A stretch of 64,000 nucleotides of DNA from Streptomyces venezuelae (GTDB taxonomy: Bacteria; Actinomycetota; Actinomycetes; Streptomycetales; Streptomycetaceae): positions 5,146,001 to 5,210,000 of the forward strand of contig NZ_CP029192.1 of the NCBI RefSeq assembly GCF_008642315.1, written 5' to 3'. Shown here piece by piece: positions 8,881 to 18,185 of this stretch. The notes below the pieces were generated by a model. It did not search any database and was not told where the DNA came from. It saw only the letters and a program-made list of their open reading frames with translations. A program made the position numbers and the translations under genes. The stretch's first letter is position 1. Every line of letters begins with the position of its first letter.

Positions 8881-10679
8881 GCCTCACCGCCCGCGTCCGC
8901 GTCGGCGAGCCGCCGCACCACCCGCGCGAACGCCGTCACCGCCCGTTCGGCGTCGGCCAGCGGGCAGGGTCCGGCGAGCAGGAGCCGCTGTGCCGCGCGG
9001 TAGGGCCCGACCGCGTCCGGGTGCTCGGCGAGGCCGCGCCGGGCGAGCCGCGCCAGGTGGTCGCGGAGCAGCCCGCGCAGCCGCAGGTGCTCGTCGAGCA
9101 CGGTGCGCAGCTCGCTCTCGGCGCGTTCGGCCCGCAACAGGTAGGTGTCCACGGCCTGTTCGGCGTACGAGAGCTTCTCCAGGAGACGAGGACCGCCCCG
9201 GCCGGTCAGCGGGCGCATCTCGTTGCTGAGCTGGACGGTCCACAGGGCGGCCCGCGCGGCGTACCCGGTCGCGACCGGCGGGTCGACGACGTGCGGTTCG
9301 ACGCGGTGGAAGAGGCGCCGCGCACTGCGCTCGGTGTCGGCGAGGGCGTCGACGCGGGAGCCGATCCGCAGCAGCCACTGGGCGGCACGCTCGGCGGGCA
9401 GCAGCTTCTCCGCGAGGGCGTAGGTGAAGCCGTGCGTGCTGGAGCGGACCACGAGCAGCAGGCGGGCGCCGGAGGCGGCCAGTTCGCCGAGTGCCTTGGC
9501 CGCGGCGGCCGGTTCGGTGGCGGAGCGGTCGGCATAGAGCACGGCGACGGCGGGGCGCCGCCGCGGGGCGGCGCGCCTTCCTGCGGCGTGCCGCAGTTCG
9601 TGCCGCAGGACGGCGAGGGCCTCGCGGAGCTCCGGCTGGCCGGGGTCCTCCAGGGCGGCGCCCTCCAGGTCGAGGACGAGGCCGATGCTGCCGACGCGGG
9701 GTGCGATGCCGGCGCGCGAGAGGAGCGAGTCGCCGCCGTCCCGCGGCGCGTCGGTGCCGGGTCCGACGGGCCGCACCGCCAGTTGCGGGGACTGTTCGCG
9801 GTCGGCCATGTTCAGGACGACGTACAGGGCCTGGCGTGCCCGGTCGTCGTCCTCGGCGATGAAGAGGACCTCGGTGTCCCAGGCGTCCGCGTCCCCGTTG
9901 AGCCAGCGGGTGACGGTGCGCTGGAGGCCGTGCGGGCGGGCGGTGCGGGCGGCGTCGGCCGAGACGACGCGGTGGCCGGGGATGGCGTGCGGCCCGGTCA
10001 CGTACCGCTCGGCGAAGCGGCGGAAGTACTTGGCGACGGTGGCCGCCGGGATCATGTACCCGTGCTCGCCCCGCTCGTCGGCCTGCGCCAGGATCCCGAG
10101 CAGCCGGTCGCTGCCCTCCTCCCGTACGCCCGCCCCGCTGAACCCGCCCCGCAGCCGCTGCCCGGAGTCGGCGCCCGCCCCGGTGAGGTCGATCTGCACC
10201 CGCTCGTCGCCCTCCCCGCCGGGCCCCCGGCAGACCCCGGTGAGCCACTGCCCGCCCGACTGGTGCTCGGGGAATCCGTCGACGAGGACCGTGGCGCCCC
10301 GGTAGTCGAGCGTGCGGTGCAGCGCGACCGGCGAGGGGAGGGGCGCGGGGTCGTCGAGGACGAGGACCGCGAGGTCGCCCTGCGCCTTGCCGAAGGGCGG
10401 CACCCAGTGGCCCGCCGCGACGGTCGCGGTGCGGTGCGGGGTGCGGGTGAGGCCCTGGAGCAGCGGGAACTCGACCTGCACGCGGTCGGGCCGCTGGCCC
10501 GTCGCGGGGTCGCGGATCACATGGGCGCAGGTGAGGACGCGGTCGGCGCCGAACAGCACCCCGGCACCCAGCACGTCACCGCTGCCCGAGGCCGCCCAGC
10601 GCCGCAGACGGACCCGCCAACTCGCGTGGTCCACCGGCAGGTTGACGCCCCCGCCCGCGTGTGCCGCGTCCCCCTCCAT
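8877..10679 (-). CDS. Trypsin-like serine protease with long helical C-terminal region
   Basis: A 600-residue protein and the first gene of the five-gene operon. Residues 20-240 form a chymotrypsin-fold protease with a complete triad: H53 (TCAHV), D102 (GDLAV) and S181 (GGFSGAG). No signal peptide is seen, so it likely acts in the cytoplasm, unlike most secreted trypsins. Residues 250-600 are an Arg/Ala/Leu-rich region with no family I recognise, probably a helical or effector-associated module. Intracellular trypsin-like domains joined to vWA proteins occur in predicted bacterial signalling or conflict cassettes (vWA/protease ternary systems), and this gene fits that pattern. Target and activation are unknown. 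About 140 bp separate it from the upstream PBP gene, so the operon promoter is probably there. Confidence 0.8.
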   Translation of the reverse strand: MEGDAAHAGGGVNLPVDHASWRVRLRRWAASGSGDVLGAGVLFGADRVLTCAHVIRDPATGQRPDRVQVEFPLLQGLTRTPHRTATVAAGHWVPPFGKAQGDLAVLVLDDPAPLPSPVALHRTLDYRGATVLVDGFPEHQSGGQWLTGVCRGPGGEGDERVQIDLTGAGADSGQRLRGGFSGAGVREEGSDRLLGILAQADERGEHGYMIPAATVAKYFRRFAERYVTGPHAIPGHRVVSADAARTARPHGLQRTVTRWLNGDADAWDTEVLFIAEDDDRARQALYVVLNMADREQSPQLAVRPVGPGTDAPRDGGDSLLSRAGIAPRVGSIGLVLDLEGAALEDPGQPELREALAVLRHELRHAAGRRAAPRRRPAVAVLYADRSATEPAAAAKALGELAASGARLLLVVRSSTHGFTYALAEKLLPAERAAQWLLRIGSRVDALADTERSARRLFHRVEPHVVDPPVATGYAARAALWTVQLSNEMRPLTGRGGPRLLEKLSYAEQAVDTYLLRAERAESELRTVLDEHLRLRGLLRDHLARLARRGLAEHPDAVGPYRAAQRLLLAGPCPLADAERAVTAFARVVRRLADADAGGEA

Positions 10680-10821
10680 GCTTCCTCAGGGTAGGTGCGG
10701 GGACGGTCAAAGGCTCCTGGGCTGCAAGGTGGAGCAGGGGGAGGACCGCGCACGCAGGGAGCGCGGGGGAGCACACGCGGCGCACCGGCCCCACGGTCAC
10801 CTGACGGCGTGCGGCCGGGGC

Positions 10822-12765
10822 CTACCCCTCGTACTCTTTCCAGATCCGCGGCGGCAGCACGTTGCCGCGCTCCGACTTCTTCCCGGCCACCCCCGAGAGC
10901 GGCAGCAGCTGTGGCGTGCCGGGCCGCAGCCGGAACAGTGTCACCGCCGTCGACAGGTCCTTCGAGAAGCCCGTGAACCAGGCGGACCTGAGCCGGTCCT
11001 GGTCGCCCGTGCGGCCCGCCGCGACGTCCACGCCGAGGCGCCTGCCCGCCGAGCGCAGGGCGTCGGCGACTTCCTGGGCCACCTGCGGGTCGAGGGCGCG
11101 GCGGGCCGAGGGCGGGGTGAGGCCGGGCAGGGTCTCGCCGTTCCTGACGACCTTCGTCACCGAGTACGGGTCGCGCCGCAGGCCGTCGTCGGCGAACGTC
11201 CCGTACGCGGTGGCCATGCGGATGGCGCTCGGTGTCGACGTGCCGATGGAGAACGTCGGCTCCAGACGGGCCATGCTCTGCCGCAGCAGCCCGGCCGCGA
11301 CCGCGGTCCTGCGCACCATGTCCTGCCCGACGTCCTTGCCGAGGCGTACGTACGTGGCGTTGCCGCCGGACGCCAGCGCCTCCCGCAGCGTCGGCCGGTC
11401 CGGGTCGGGCTCGCCGCCGGCCCGGCGCAGCACACCGTCCGCCTCGTACCGGCTGTCGGCCAGGACGCTCCGGACCGCCCCGGCCGCGCGATCCCGCACG
11501 GGCGCCACCCCACCGGCCGCCGCCTCGTGCCCGGACACTCCGTGCTGCAACGCCGCGGCCAGCACGAACGGCTTGAACGCCGAGCCCACGGGGACGCCCG
11601 AGGTGTCGGCGTTGTTGGTGAAGTGCGTGGTGGCGTCGGGTCCGCCGTACAGCGCGACGAGCGCCCCGTCGGAGGGCCGCACGGACGCCGCGCCCACCTG
11701 CACGTGCCGGTCGGCCGACCGCTTCTTCGGGTCGAGGTCGCGCGCGACGACGCGGCGCACCGCCCGCTCCAGACGGCGCACCTTGCTCTTGTCGAACGTG
11801 GTGTGGATCTCGTGGCCGCCGTGCGCGAGGTCCTCGTCGGTGAGGCCGGTCTGCTGCTTGAGGTACCGGTTCGCGACGTCGACGAGGTAGCCGGTCTGGC
11901 CGCCGAGGCTGGTGGAGCGCGACCGGCTGCGGGGCTCGGGGAACGTCCGGTACTTCGCCCGCTCCTTCTCCGTCATCAGCCCGACCGCGACCTGCCGGTC
12001 CAGGATCCACGCCCAGCGCTGCCGCGCCCGCTCGTGGTTGGCGGCACTGACCGCCGGGTCGTACAGGTCGGCGCCCTTCAGCATGGCGGCGAGCATCGCC
12101 CCCTGGCTGGGGTTCAGCTCCTTCGCGGGGATGCCGTAGTAGGCGCGGGCGGCCGCCTCGATGCCGTTGGCGCCGCGCCCGAACCAGCTGGTGTTGAGAT
12201 AGCCCTTGAGGATCTCGCCCTTGCTCTTCTTGCGGTCCACCTTCAGGGCGATGACGAACTCCTTGACCTTCCGCGTGACCGTCTGGTCCTGCGAGAGGTA
12301 GGTGTTCTTCACGTACTGCTGGGTGATGGTGGAGCCGCCCTGCGTCTCCCGCCCGCGCGCCATGTTCACGGCGGCACGGGCCAGGCCCGTGAGGGAGACC
12401 CCGGCGTCCTCGTAGAAGGTCTCGTTCTCGGCGGCGATCACCGCGGCCACGGCGGAGGGCGCGATCTGGTTCAGCTCCACGTTCTGCCGGTTGACGGCCC
12501 CGGTGCTGACCATCTGCGAACCGTCGGACCAGTAGTAGACGTTGGCCTCGCGGCGGGCCGCCGCGTTCTCGTCGGGAATGTCCACGCTGACGTACACGCA
12601 GACGAAGAGCGTGGCGACGGCGATGGCGAGAAGGCCCGTCGTGCCGAGGAGCTGGCGCCACGACGGGAGCCAGCGCCGGACACCGCTCCTCCCGGCGCGC
12701 GGGTAGTCCACGAACCGTCGCCGGCCGCGGCGACGCGTCTTCTTCCCCTGAGCATGTGTACCCAT
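10822..12765 (-). CDS. Class A penicillin-binding protein with altered transpeptidase motifs
   Basis: A 647-residue bifunctional peptidoglycan synthase. A basic cytoplasmic tail is followed by one membrane helix (about residues 39-61). The GT51 glycosyltransferase domain has E113 (AENETFYED), QGGSTITQQ and E169 (KVKEF). The transpeptidase domain starts near residue 350 with SAFK (S395, K398). The other two active-site motifs deviate: the SxN position reads GGN (N469) and KTG reads RTG (R585). Glycosyltransferase motifs are intact, so chain polymerisation is expected; cross-linking may be weak or specialised. The ATG at 12765 has no clear ribosome site. It could be a sporulation-type PBP of Streptomyces, but nothing nearby proves that. 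Confidence 0.9.
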   Translation of the reverse strand: MGTHAQGKKTRRRGRRRFVDYPRAGRSGVRRWLPSWRQLLGTTGLLAIAVATLFVCVYVSVDIPDENAAARREANVYYWSDGSQMVSTGAVNRQNVELNQIAPSAVAAVIAAENETFYEDAGVSLTGLARAAVNMARGRETQGGSTITQQYVKNTYLSQDQTVTRKVKEFVIALKVDRKKSKGEILKGYLNTSWFGRGANGIEAAARAYYGIPAKELNPSQGAMLAAMLKGADLYDPAVSAANHERARQRWAWILDRQVAVGLMTEKERAKYRTFPEPRSRSRSTSLGGQTGYLVDVANRYLKQQTGLTDEDLAHGGHEIHTTFDKSKVRRLERAVRRVVARDLDPKKRSADRHVQVGAASVRPSDGALVALYGGPDATTHFTNNADTSGVPVGSAFKPFVLAAALQHGVSGHEAAAGGVAPVRDRAAGAVRSVLADSRYEADGVLRRAGGEPDPDRPTLREALASGGNATYVRLGKDVGQDMVRRTAVAAGLLRQSMARLEPTFSIGTSTPSAIRMATAYGTFADDGLRRDPYSVTKVVRNGETLPGLTPPSARRALDPQVAQEVADALRSAGRRLGVDVAAGRTGDQDRLRSAWFTGFSKDLSTAVTLFRLRPGTPQLLPLSGVAGKKSERGNVLPPRIWKEYEG

Positions 12766-12873
12766 GCCGGAGGAGAGCGCGCCGCACGCGGCCGGGTTGG
12801 TCCGCGGCCGGTCAGCGGTACGTAACAGACCGCTCGTGAGCGCGGTGGGGAGACCGCGCGCGGCCGACGGGGG

Positions 12874-13554
12874 TCAGCGGACCTTGGTCAGCGCACCCTT
12901 GTTCTTGAGGACGGCGAGGCCGTTCGCCCAGAGCTGGTTGACGCGGGACCGCTCCTGCGCGTTCGGGTACGCGTTGGTGCAGGACGTGCCGGGGCCGCCG
13001 CCGGACATCAGCTCGCTGCACGGACCCGAGTAGTGGTCGGGAAGACCGAGCACGTGACCCGTCTCGTGCGCCGTCACACGCGTCGAGTTGTACTGCTGGT
13101 TCTGCCGGTAGTCCAGGAAGATGTACCCGCGGCCGTGTCCGTCGGTGGAGGCGTACGAGCCACGCGAGTCATTGCCCTCGCGGTACTGGAAGTTACCGGT
13201 CGAGCTGGTCTCCTGCAGCTTCACATTGCTGACCGAGGAGTTCCAGATCTGCGTGCTCTGGGCTATCTGGCTGCGGAAGCTGGGCGCCCGGCTGGTGTTG
13301 TACGTGACGGTGACGACCTGGATGCCGGGCTTCGCCGCCTGCTTCTCCAGCGCCGACTTCATGACGGCGTCGAAGAACTGCTTGTTGGCGGCCTGCTCCT
13401 CGGCCGACCCGACGTACGACGACGTGGTGTACGCCGACGAGGGCTTGACCGTCTCGGGTGCCGGCGCCGCGAACGCGGAGGGCGCGGCGGCCAGCGAGCC
13501 CACGAGGGCGGCCGAGCCGAGAACGGCGAGGATGCTGGTGCGGGATCTGTTCAT
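12874..13554 (-). CDS. snpA: Snapalysin-type zinc metalloprotease (M7), secreted
   Basis: A 226-residue secreted protease that hydrolyses casein and similar proteins. The signal peptide is [12 protein letters not shown] followed by Ala-rich sequence ending AFAAPA, then a short propeptide. The zinc site [13 protein letters not shown] (HExxHxxGxxD) is typical of the M7 family, where Asp is the third metal ligand. Two Cys pairs near the C-terminus may form disulfides. I chose the ATG at 13554 because GAAGGGA lies about 7 nt upstream; a longer in-frame start would destroy the signal peptide. Known snpA genes are usually flanked by a divergent LysR activator. None is present here, and the next gene is an MFS exporter on the same strand. 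Confidence 0.9.
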   Translation of the reverse strand: MNRSRTSILAVLGSAALVGSLAAAPSAFAAPAPETVKPSSAYTTSSYVGSAEEQAANKQFFDAVMKSALEKQAAKPGIQVVTVTYNTSRAPSFRSQIAQSTQIWNSSVSNVKLQETSSTGNFQYREGNDSRGSYASTDGHGRGYIFLDYRQNQQYNSTRVTAHETGHVLGLPDHYSGPCSELMSGGGPGTSCTNAYPNAQERSRVNQLWANGLAVLKNKGALTKVR

Positions 13555-13759
13555 GGGGGTGTCCCTTCCAGGGAAAGGCCGGTATCCGGTGGGCCCGGGA
13601 TGTCCGGGCCGCCGGGACCGGAGGCCTGCGGGGTGCGACGTCCGGTCGGGGACGAGTATTCGGGGAACGGGGCGCGTTCGTACCGATGCCATTGGGCGAT
13701 AACGTCAAAGCATCAACTGTTAGACGTACGCGCTTGGTTGCGCCGCGCGCGGACGCGCA

Positions 13760-14992
13760 CTACCGCACGCGCCGGATCCGGTGGACGTCCCGCACGCACA
13801 GGTTGAGGAGGGTCGCGGCGACGATGATCCCCGTACAGACGGCGAGGACGGACCGGTCCGTGAACGCGGACGAGGCGAGCGCGACGACCAGGTAGCCGAG
13901 CGGGATCGCGAGGCGCTCGCCCACCTGATTGAAGGAGCTCATCCGGCCCAACTCCGCGTCGGGAACGTTCTGTTGGAACGCGGTCACCCAGGAGACGCCC
14001 GCGACGTCCAGGGTGACGCCCGCCAGCACCGCGGAGAGCAGCAGCCACGGCAGCGGCAGGCCGAGCGCGAGCGCCGCGAGGGGCAGCGCGAGCCCGGAAC
14101 TCGCGGCGACGGCGACGACGAGCAGCCGCTCCGGTCTCCACCGCAGACACACCACGGTCCCCGCGAGGAGCCCCAGCGAGAACGCGCCCTGGACCAGCCC
14201 CCACGTGCGGGCCCCCGCGTACTCCTGCTCGGTGACAACGGGCCCGAGCAGCTGATAACCCGCGAGCCAGGCGGCGACGAGCACGGTCCCCGCGGCGGTG
14301 TACGTCCACAGCCACGTCCGCGACCAGAAGCCCGACCAGCCCTCCCGCAGATCGGCGAGCGCACTGCCCTTGGCGACCGGCGCACCGAGCCGCAGTCCCA
14401 GGAGCAGCAGTGCCGCGACTCCGAACGTCAGCGCGTCGAAGCCGAGCGCCCAGGCGGGCCCGCTCACGGCCACGACGATCCCCCCGGCCACGGGCCCGAC
14501 GACCTTGACGGCGTTGGTGGGCAGCCGGAGCAGGGCGTTGGCCTGCTGCAACTGGTGCGGCGCGACGAGCTGGGTGACCACGCCCTGCGCGGCGGGCGTG
14601 GTGAAGGCGATCGCCACGCCCGACACGAAGCCGCAGACCGCGATGGCCCCGGTGCCCGCGTGCCCGGCGGCGACCACCAGGGCGAGGGCGCCCTGCCCGG
14701 CGGCGGCCAGCAGATTGCCGAGGAACAGCAGCCGGCTCCGGGACAGCCGGTCGGCGAGGACGCCGCCGACGAGCAGGAACACGACGGTCGGCACGGTGCT
14801 GGTGGCCAGCACGAGCCCGAGCGCACCGGCCCCGCCGCCCGCGCCGATCACCGCGTAGGCGAGGGCGAGGGGTGCCATCGCGGAGCCGGTCGCGGAGACG
14901 AGCTGGGCGAGGACGAAGCGGCGGAAGGCGGGGAGGCGGAGGGGGGAGGGGGTGACGGGTTCGGCCGGGGTGGCGGTGTCGTTCGTGGTCAT
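13760..14992 (-). CDS. MFS transporter (EntS/DHA3-like exporter)
   Basis: A 410-residue major facilitator with about 12 membrane helices. After a short Thr/Pro-rich N-terminus the helices begin at PAFRRFVLAQLVSATGSA. The loop between helices 2 and 3 reads GGVLADRLSRSRLL, the MFS motif-A variant seen in EntS-like and macrolide-efflux-like exporters. Substrate is unknown. The gene is about 200 bp upstream of snapalysin on the same strand and divergent from the PPOX gene. The ATG at 14992 is the natural start. Nothing nearby identifies an antibiotic or siderophore cargo, so the broad label is all that is supported. Confidence 0.85.
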   Translation of the reverse strand: MTTNDTATPAEPVTPSPLRLPAFRRFVLAQLVSATGSAMAPLALAYAVIGAGGGAGALGLVLATSTVPTVVFLLVGGVLADRLSRSRLLFLGNLLAAAGQGALALVVAAGHAGTGAIAVCGFVSGVAIAFTTPAAQGVVTQLVAPHQLQQANALLRLPTNAVKVVGPVAGGIVVAVSGPAWALGFDALTFGVAALLLLGLRLGAPVAKGSALADLREGWSGFWSRTWLWTYTAAGTVLVAAWLAGYQLLGPVVTEQEYAGARTWGLVQGAFSLGLLAGTVVCLRWRPERLLVVAVAASSGLALPLAALALGLPLPWLLLSAVLAGVTLDVAGVSWVTAFQQNVPDAELGRMSSFNQVGERLAIPLGYLVVALASSAFTDRSVLAVCTGIIVAATLLNLCVRDVHRIRRVR

Positions 14993-15119
14993 GGTCCCCC
15001 GGGTCTCCTGGCGGTGCTGTGTACGGCCCGGCGGGCAGCATAGGTGGCGGTGCCGCCGTCACAACGCGGCGCCCCCGCGGGGGAATTACTTGACCCGGGT
15101 ACGGCTTGCTGATGACAAG

Positions 15120-15139
15120 GGGCCGCGGAACCGCGGCCC
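15120..15139 (+). other. GC-rich hairpin in the leader of the PPOX gene
   Basis: Inverted repeat with 9-bp arms (GGGCCGCGG, AA loop, CCGCGGCCC), 24 bp before the GTG start at 15163. It lies in the probable 5' untranslated region and could be an operator or an RNA hairpin affecting translation. Confidence 0.4.
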
Positions 15140-15162
15140 GAGCCCACCCTCGGAGAGGCCCC

Positions 15163-15608
15163 GTGTCCAAATCCCGCACCCCCGCCCCGCCTACGACCCG
15201 CGCACGCTGCTCGCGGCCTCCCGTCTCGGCGTACTCGCCACGATCAAGAAGGACGGCCGCCCCCAGCTCTCCCCCGTCATGCCCTTCTACGACGCCGAGA
15301 CGGACCTCCTCCACGTATCGATGACCGAGGGCCGCGCCAAGACGGCGAACCTGCGCAGGGACCCGCGCGCCACGCTGGAGGTCACGAGCCCCGACGGCCG
15401 CTCGTGGGCCACCGTCGAGGGCACGGCGACCCTGACGGGCCCGGGCACCGACCCCGACGGCCCCGAGGTGGAGGCGCTCGTGGCCTACTACCGCCGGGCC
15501 GCCGGGGAGCACCCGGACTGGGACGAGTACCGCGCGACGATGGTGGCCGACCGCAGGGTGCTGATGACGATGACGGTGGATCGCGTGTACGGCGAGAACC
15601 TCGGCTGA
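15163..15608 (+). CDS. PPOX-class F420-dependent oxidoreductase, probable frameshift near the start
   Basis: Encodes a flavin/F420-binding split-barrel protein of about 148 residues (pyridoxamine-oxidase-like), seen from YDPRTLLAASRLGVLATI to the C-terminus. This includes GRPQLSPVMPFYD and the RAKTANLRRDPRA stretch typical of F420-dependent members. The only start with a ribosome site (GGAGAGG, 15152-15158) is GTG at 15163, giving VSKSRTPAP, but that frame does not continue into the body. The interval is 446 nt, not a multiple of three. One extra C in the C-run near 15178-15188 would join them as SKSRTPAPAYDPRTLL. So either the sequence lacks one C or the gene is truly broken. A start inside the body frame with a good ribosome site is not visible. 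Confidence 0.7.
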
Positions 15609-15610
15609 GC

Positions 15611-16930
15611 TCAGTCGCCGACGGCGCGCGGGGTGACGACCATCGGAATGTCGTCGGCGGCCCAGAGCACGAACCGCTCGACGGGCGTCACCTCGTGCCC
15701 CGCCACGGGCCGGAACCGGAACCGCTTCAGCAACACGGCCAGCGTCAACTGGGCCTCGACCATGGCGAGCCCGGCGCCCTCGCAGCTGCGCGGCCCGAGC
15801 CCGAAGGGCACGTAGGCGAACCGCGACCGCTGTGCCACCGCCTCCGGGGTGAACCGCTCGGGCACGAACTTCGCGGGCTCGGGCCAGTGGTCGGGGTTCA
15901 TGTGCACGGCCCAGAAGGGATAGAAGACGGTGGTGCCGGCGGGAATCTCGTACGTGCCGTCGGCGCCGTCGAGGACCATGTCCTCGGTCGCCTCGCGGGC
16001 CCCGTAGGGCCCGGGCGGGTAGAGCCGCATGGACTCCTTCAGGACCATCTCCAGATACGTGAGCTCGCGCAGGTCCCCGTAGTCGGGCGCCGACCGCTCG
16101 CCGAGGACGCGGTCGAGTTCGGCGGCGACGCGCTCGGCGACCTCGGGGTGGCGCCCCAGCAGGTGCAGGGTCCAGGAGACGGCGACGCCGGTGGTGTGGT
16201 GGGCGGCCAGCATGGTCACCATGACGGTGTCGCGGATGCGGGCGGGAGTGGTGCCGGCGGCGAGGAGGGCACCGATGAGATCGCTCCGGTCGGCGCCCGT
16301 GTCGCTCTCCTCCCGGGCGGCGATGACACGGTCGACGGTGGAGCGCAGGTAGTCGAGGGAGGTCTGCTGCTCTGTGCCGTCGTCCCCGCTGAGCACGACT
16401 TCGAAGGCGTCGACGACGTCCTCGGCTCGGACGACCTCACTGCCGACACCGACACCGCCCAGTGCGTAGGCGCAGATCATGCGCAGGGAGAGCGCGGTCA
16501 GATCCTTCTGGAGGAGGACGGCATCTCCGCCCGCACCACCCCACCGCTCGGCGACCTCCTCCACCAGGGAGACGAACTCCCCGAAGTGCCGTTCGTGGGA
16601 CGGCCGTCCGGCGAACACCTCCAACAGCACGCGTCGCCAGGGCCCGTGCTCCTCGGCCCCGATGACCTGAAGGTTCCCGGCTTCGCAGAGGGGCTCCAGG
16701 AATGCGAAGAGGGAGGCGGGACGCTCGTCGATACGGGCGGTCTGCTCCAGCACCAGCGGATCGGAGACGGACACCGCGACCCCCGCGCCCGGCAGCTGGA
16801 ACCGTACGACGCCCCCGTACTCGGCGTGCAGCCGCAGCTGGTGGAGATGCAGCCCGCCCGCGTCCGAGATGGCCCCGGCCCCACCGTCGTCGCACCACTC
16901 GGGCCCTGGAATCGGCAGGACGTTCCCCAT
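15611..16930 (-). CDS. Cytochrome P450
   Basis: A 439-residue heme monooxygenase. Landmarks are the I-helix AAHHTTG (oxygen activation), KESMR (ExxR, K-helix) and the heme-ligand loop FGLGPRSCEG with the proximal Cys. The pattern (PERFTPEA, long K'-helix region) is closer to the eukaryote-like CYP branch than to typical Streptomyces CYP105/107 enzymes. I chose ATG at 16930 because GGAGGT stands 5 nt upstream; an in-frame ATG at 16954 has no such site. The stop lies 3 bp from the end of the convergent PPOX gene. No ferredoxin or biosynthetic genes are adjacent, so the substrate is unknown. Confidence 0.9.
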   Translation of the reverse strand: MGNVLPIPGPEWCDDGGAGAISDAGGLHLHQLRLHAEYGGVVRFQLPGAGVAVSVSDPLVLEQTARIDERPASLFAFLEPLCEAGNLQVIGAEEHGPWRRVLLEVFAGRPSHERHFGEFVSLVEEVAERWGGAGGDAVLLQKDLTALSLRMICAYALGGVGVGSEVVRAEDVVDAFEVVLSGDDGTEQQTSLDYLRSTVDRVIAAREESDTGADRSDLIGALLAAGTTPARIRDTVMVTMLAAHHTTGVAVSWTLHLLGRHPEVAERVAAELDRVLGERSAPDYGDLRELTYLEMVLKESMRLYPPGPYGAREATEDMVLDGADGTYEIPAGTTVFYPFWAVHMNPDHWPEPAKFVPERFTPEAVAQRSRFAYVPFGLGPRSCEGAGLAMVEAQLTLAVLLKRFRFRPVAGHEVTPVERFVLWAADDIPMVVTPRAVGD

Positions 16931-17089
16931 GGCGATACCTCCGTACTCCGACATGGTCCGGCATACTCCGTCGATCACTGTCGCCCTCAGGCCAACGAAC
17001 CGCACGGGTAGGGCGCCAGGACGTTTTCGGCCAGTAAACTGCGCGCGCTCATAGGGATCACGGCAGTCTCGGAAAGGTGAGGAAGACCA

Positions 17090-18034
17090 GTGGCACACGG
17101 GGGATACCAGGGTTGGGGCCCGACGAACGGTCAGCCACAGGGAGGCGGCCCGCCGCCCCCGCACCCGGCCACGAACCACCCCCACGTCCCGCCACCGGCG
17201 TCCCCCTACACACCACCGCCGTCCCCCTACGTGCCACCGGCCCCCCACCCCCGACCGCAACCGCCCCGACGCCGCCGCACACTCTGGGGCTTCCTCTTCG
17301 TCTCCCCCCTCATCCCGGTGATCCGTTCCGCCCGCCGCCGTGCGGAGGCGATCTTCAACCGGCCGGGCCCGGGCCGCGTGGAGGACAGGCTGGTGACGCG
17401 GGTCCAGCTGTGGCGGGCGATCGCGGGCGCGGCGGCGACCCTGTACCTGATCTACACGTACGGGGCGGACGACGGCTGGAGCGGAGTCGCCAACGACGGG
17501 GTGGTGAAGCTGATCCTGGCGCCGCTGCTCCTGATCCTCACGGGCCCGCTGGTGGTGCTCGCCTTCATCCGTTACGCACCGGCCGACCAGCGGCACGTGC
17601 TGCGCTCCCGCCTCGGCGCGCCGCTGAAGGCGGTGGGCTGGTACGTGGGGATCCTGGCCGGCGTCGCCCTGGTCCTGGCGGGCAGCGCCCTGCTCCTCAA
17701 GCAGAACTACGGCACGCTCCTGAACGGCCTGGTGGCCCTGGCCCTCCTCATCGGCCTGATCTGGCTGCTCCCCTTCCTCGCCTTCGCGTCCGCGTACGCC
17801 GCGCGCTACGCCTTCAACACGGCGAACGTGCACGCGGCGCTCCCGGCGGCACTCACCGTCGTACTCGTCTGGGAGCTGATGCTCTGCAGCGTCGCGCTGG
17901 AGGGCGGACTGCCGCACGGCCCGCCGGCGGCGCAGTGGGGTGCGATCCTGGGCGGCCCGGTGTCGGTGACGGCGGTGGCCCTGTGGGAGCTCCACCGGAT
18001 GAGCACCCGGCACGGAGTACGAATTCGCGCCTGA
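17090..18034 (+). CDS. Membrane protein with proline-rich N-terminal tail
   Basis: A 314-residue membrane protein of unknown function. The first 65 residues are a Gly/Pro/His-rich disordered tail (QGGGPPPPHP, repeated SPYxPP) that ends in a basic RRRR. About six hydrophobic helices follow over residues 68-300. Streptomyces encode many such membrane proteins with proline-rich cytoplasmic tails, and no catalytic motif is seen. The GTG at 17090 follows an AGGTGAGGAAG ribosome site. It is divergent from the P450 across about 160 bp, and the following response-regulator gene is about 150 bp away with its own leader. Confidence 0.75.
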   Translation: MAHGGYQGWGPTNGQPQGGGPPPPHPATNHPHVPPPASPYTPPPSPYVPPAPHPRPQPPRRRRTLWGFLFVSPLIPVIRSARRRAEAIFNRPGPGRVEDRLVTRVQLWRAIAGAAATLYLIYTYGADDGWSGVANDGVVKLILAPLLLILTGPLVVLAFIRYAPADQRHVLRSRLGAPLKAVGWYVGILAGVALVLAGSALLLKQNYGTLLNGLVALALLIGLIWLLPFLAFASAYAARYAFNTANVHAALPAALTVVLVWELMLCSVALEGGLPHGPPAAQWGAILGGPVSVTAVALWELHRMSTRHGVRIRA

Positions 18035-18185
18035 ACAAGGGAGTTGAGTGCCGTGAGGGGGCGCTTTTTTCTCTGTTGCTGCTGATACTGCGGGCATGAA
18101 CATAGTTACGGCCCGTGTGGGGACACGGGGATTACGCAACCCGGTGTCGGTTTAGCGTGGTTACTGACAGAGGGGGTCTCGGTCC

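Noticed and set aside
18060..18130. Terminator or riboswitch in the leader of the receiver gene
   Set aside because: There is a T-run after a GC stretch and a small ACACGG hairpin, but no convincing stem adjoining the T-run and no known riboswitch pattern.
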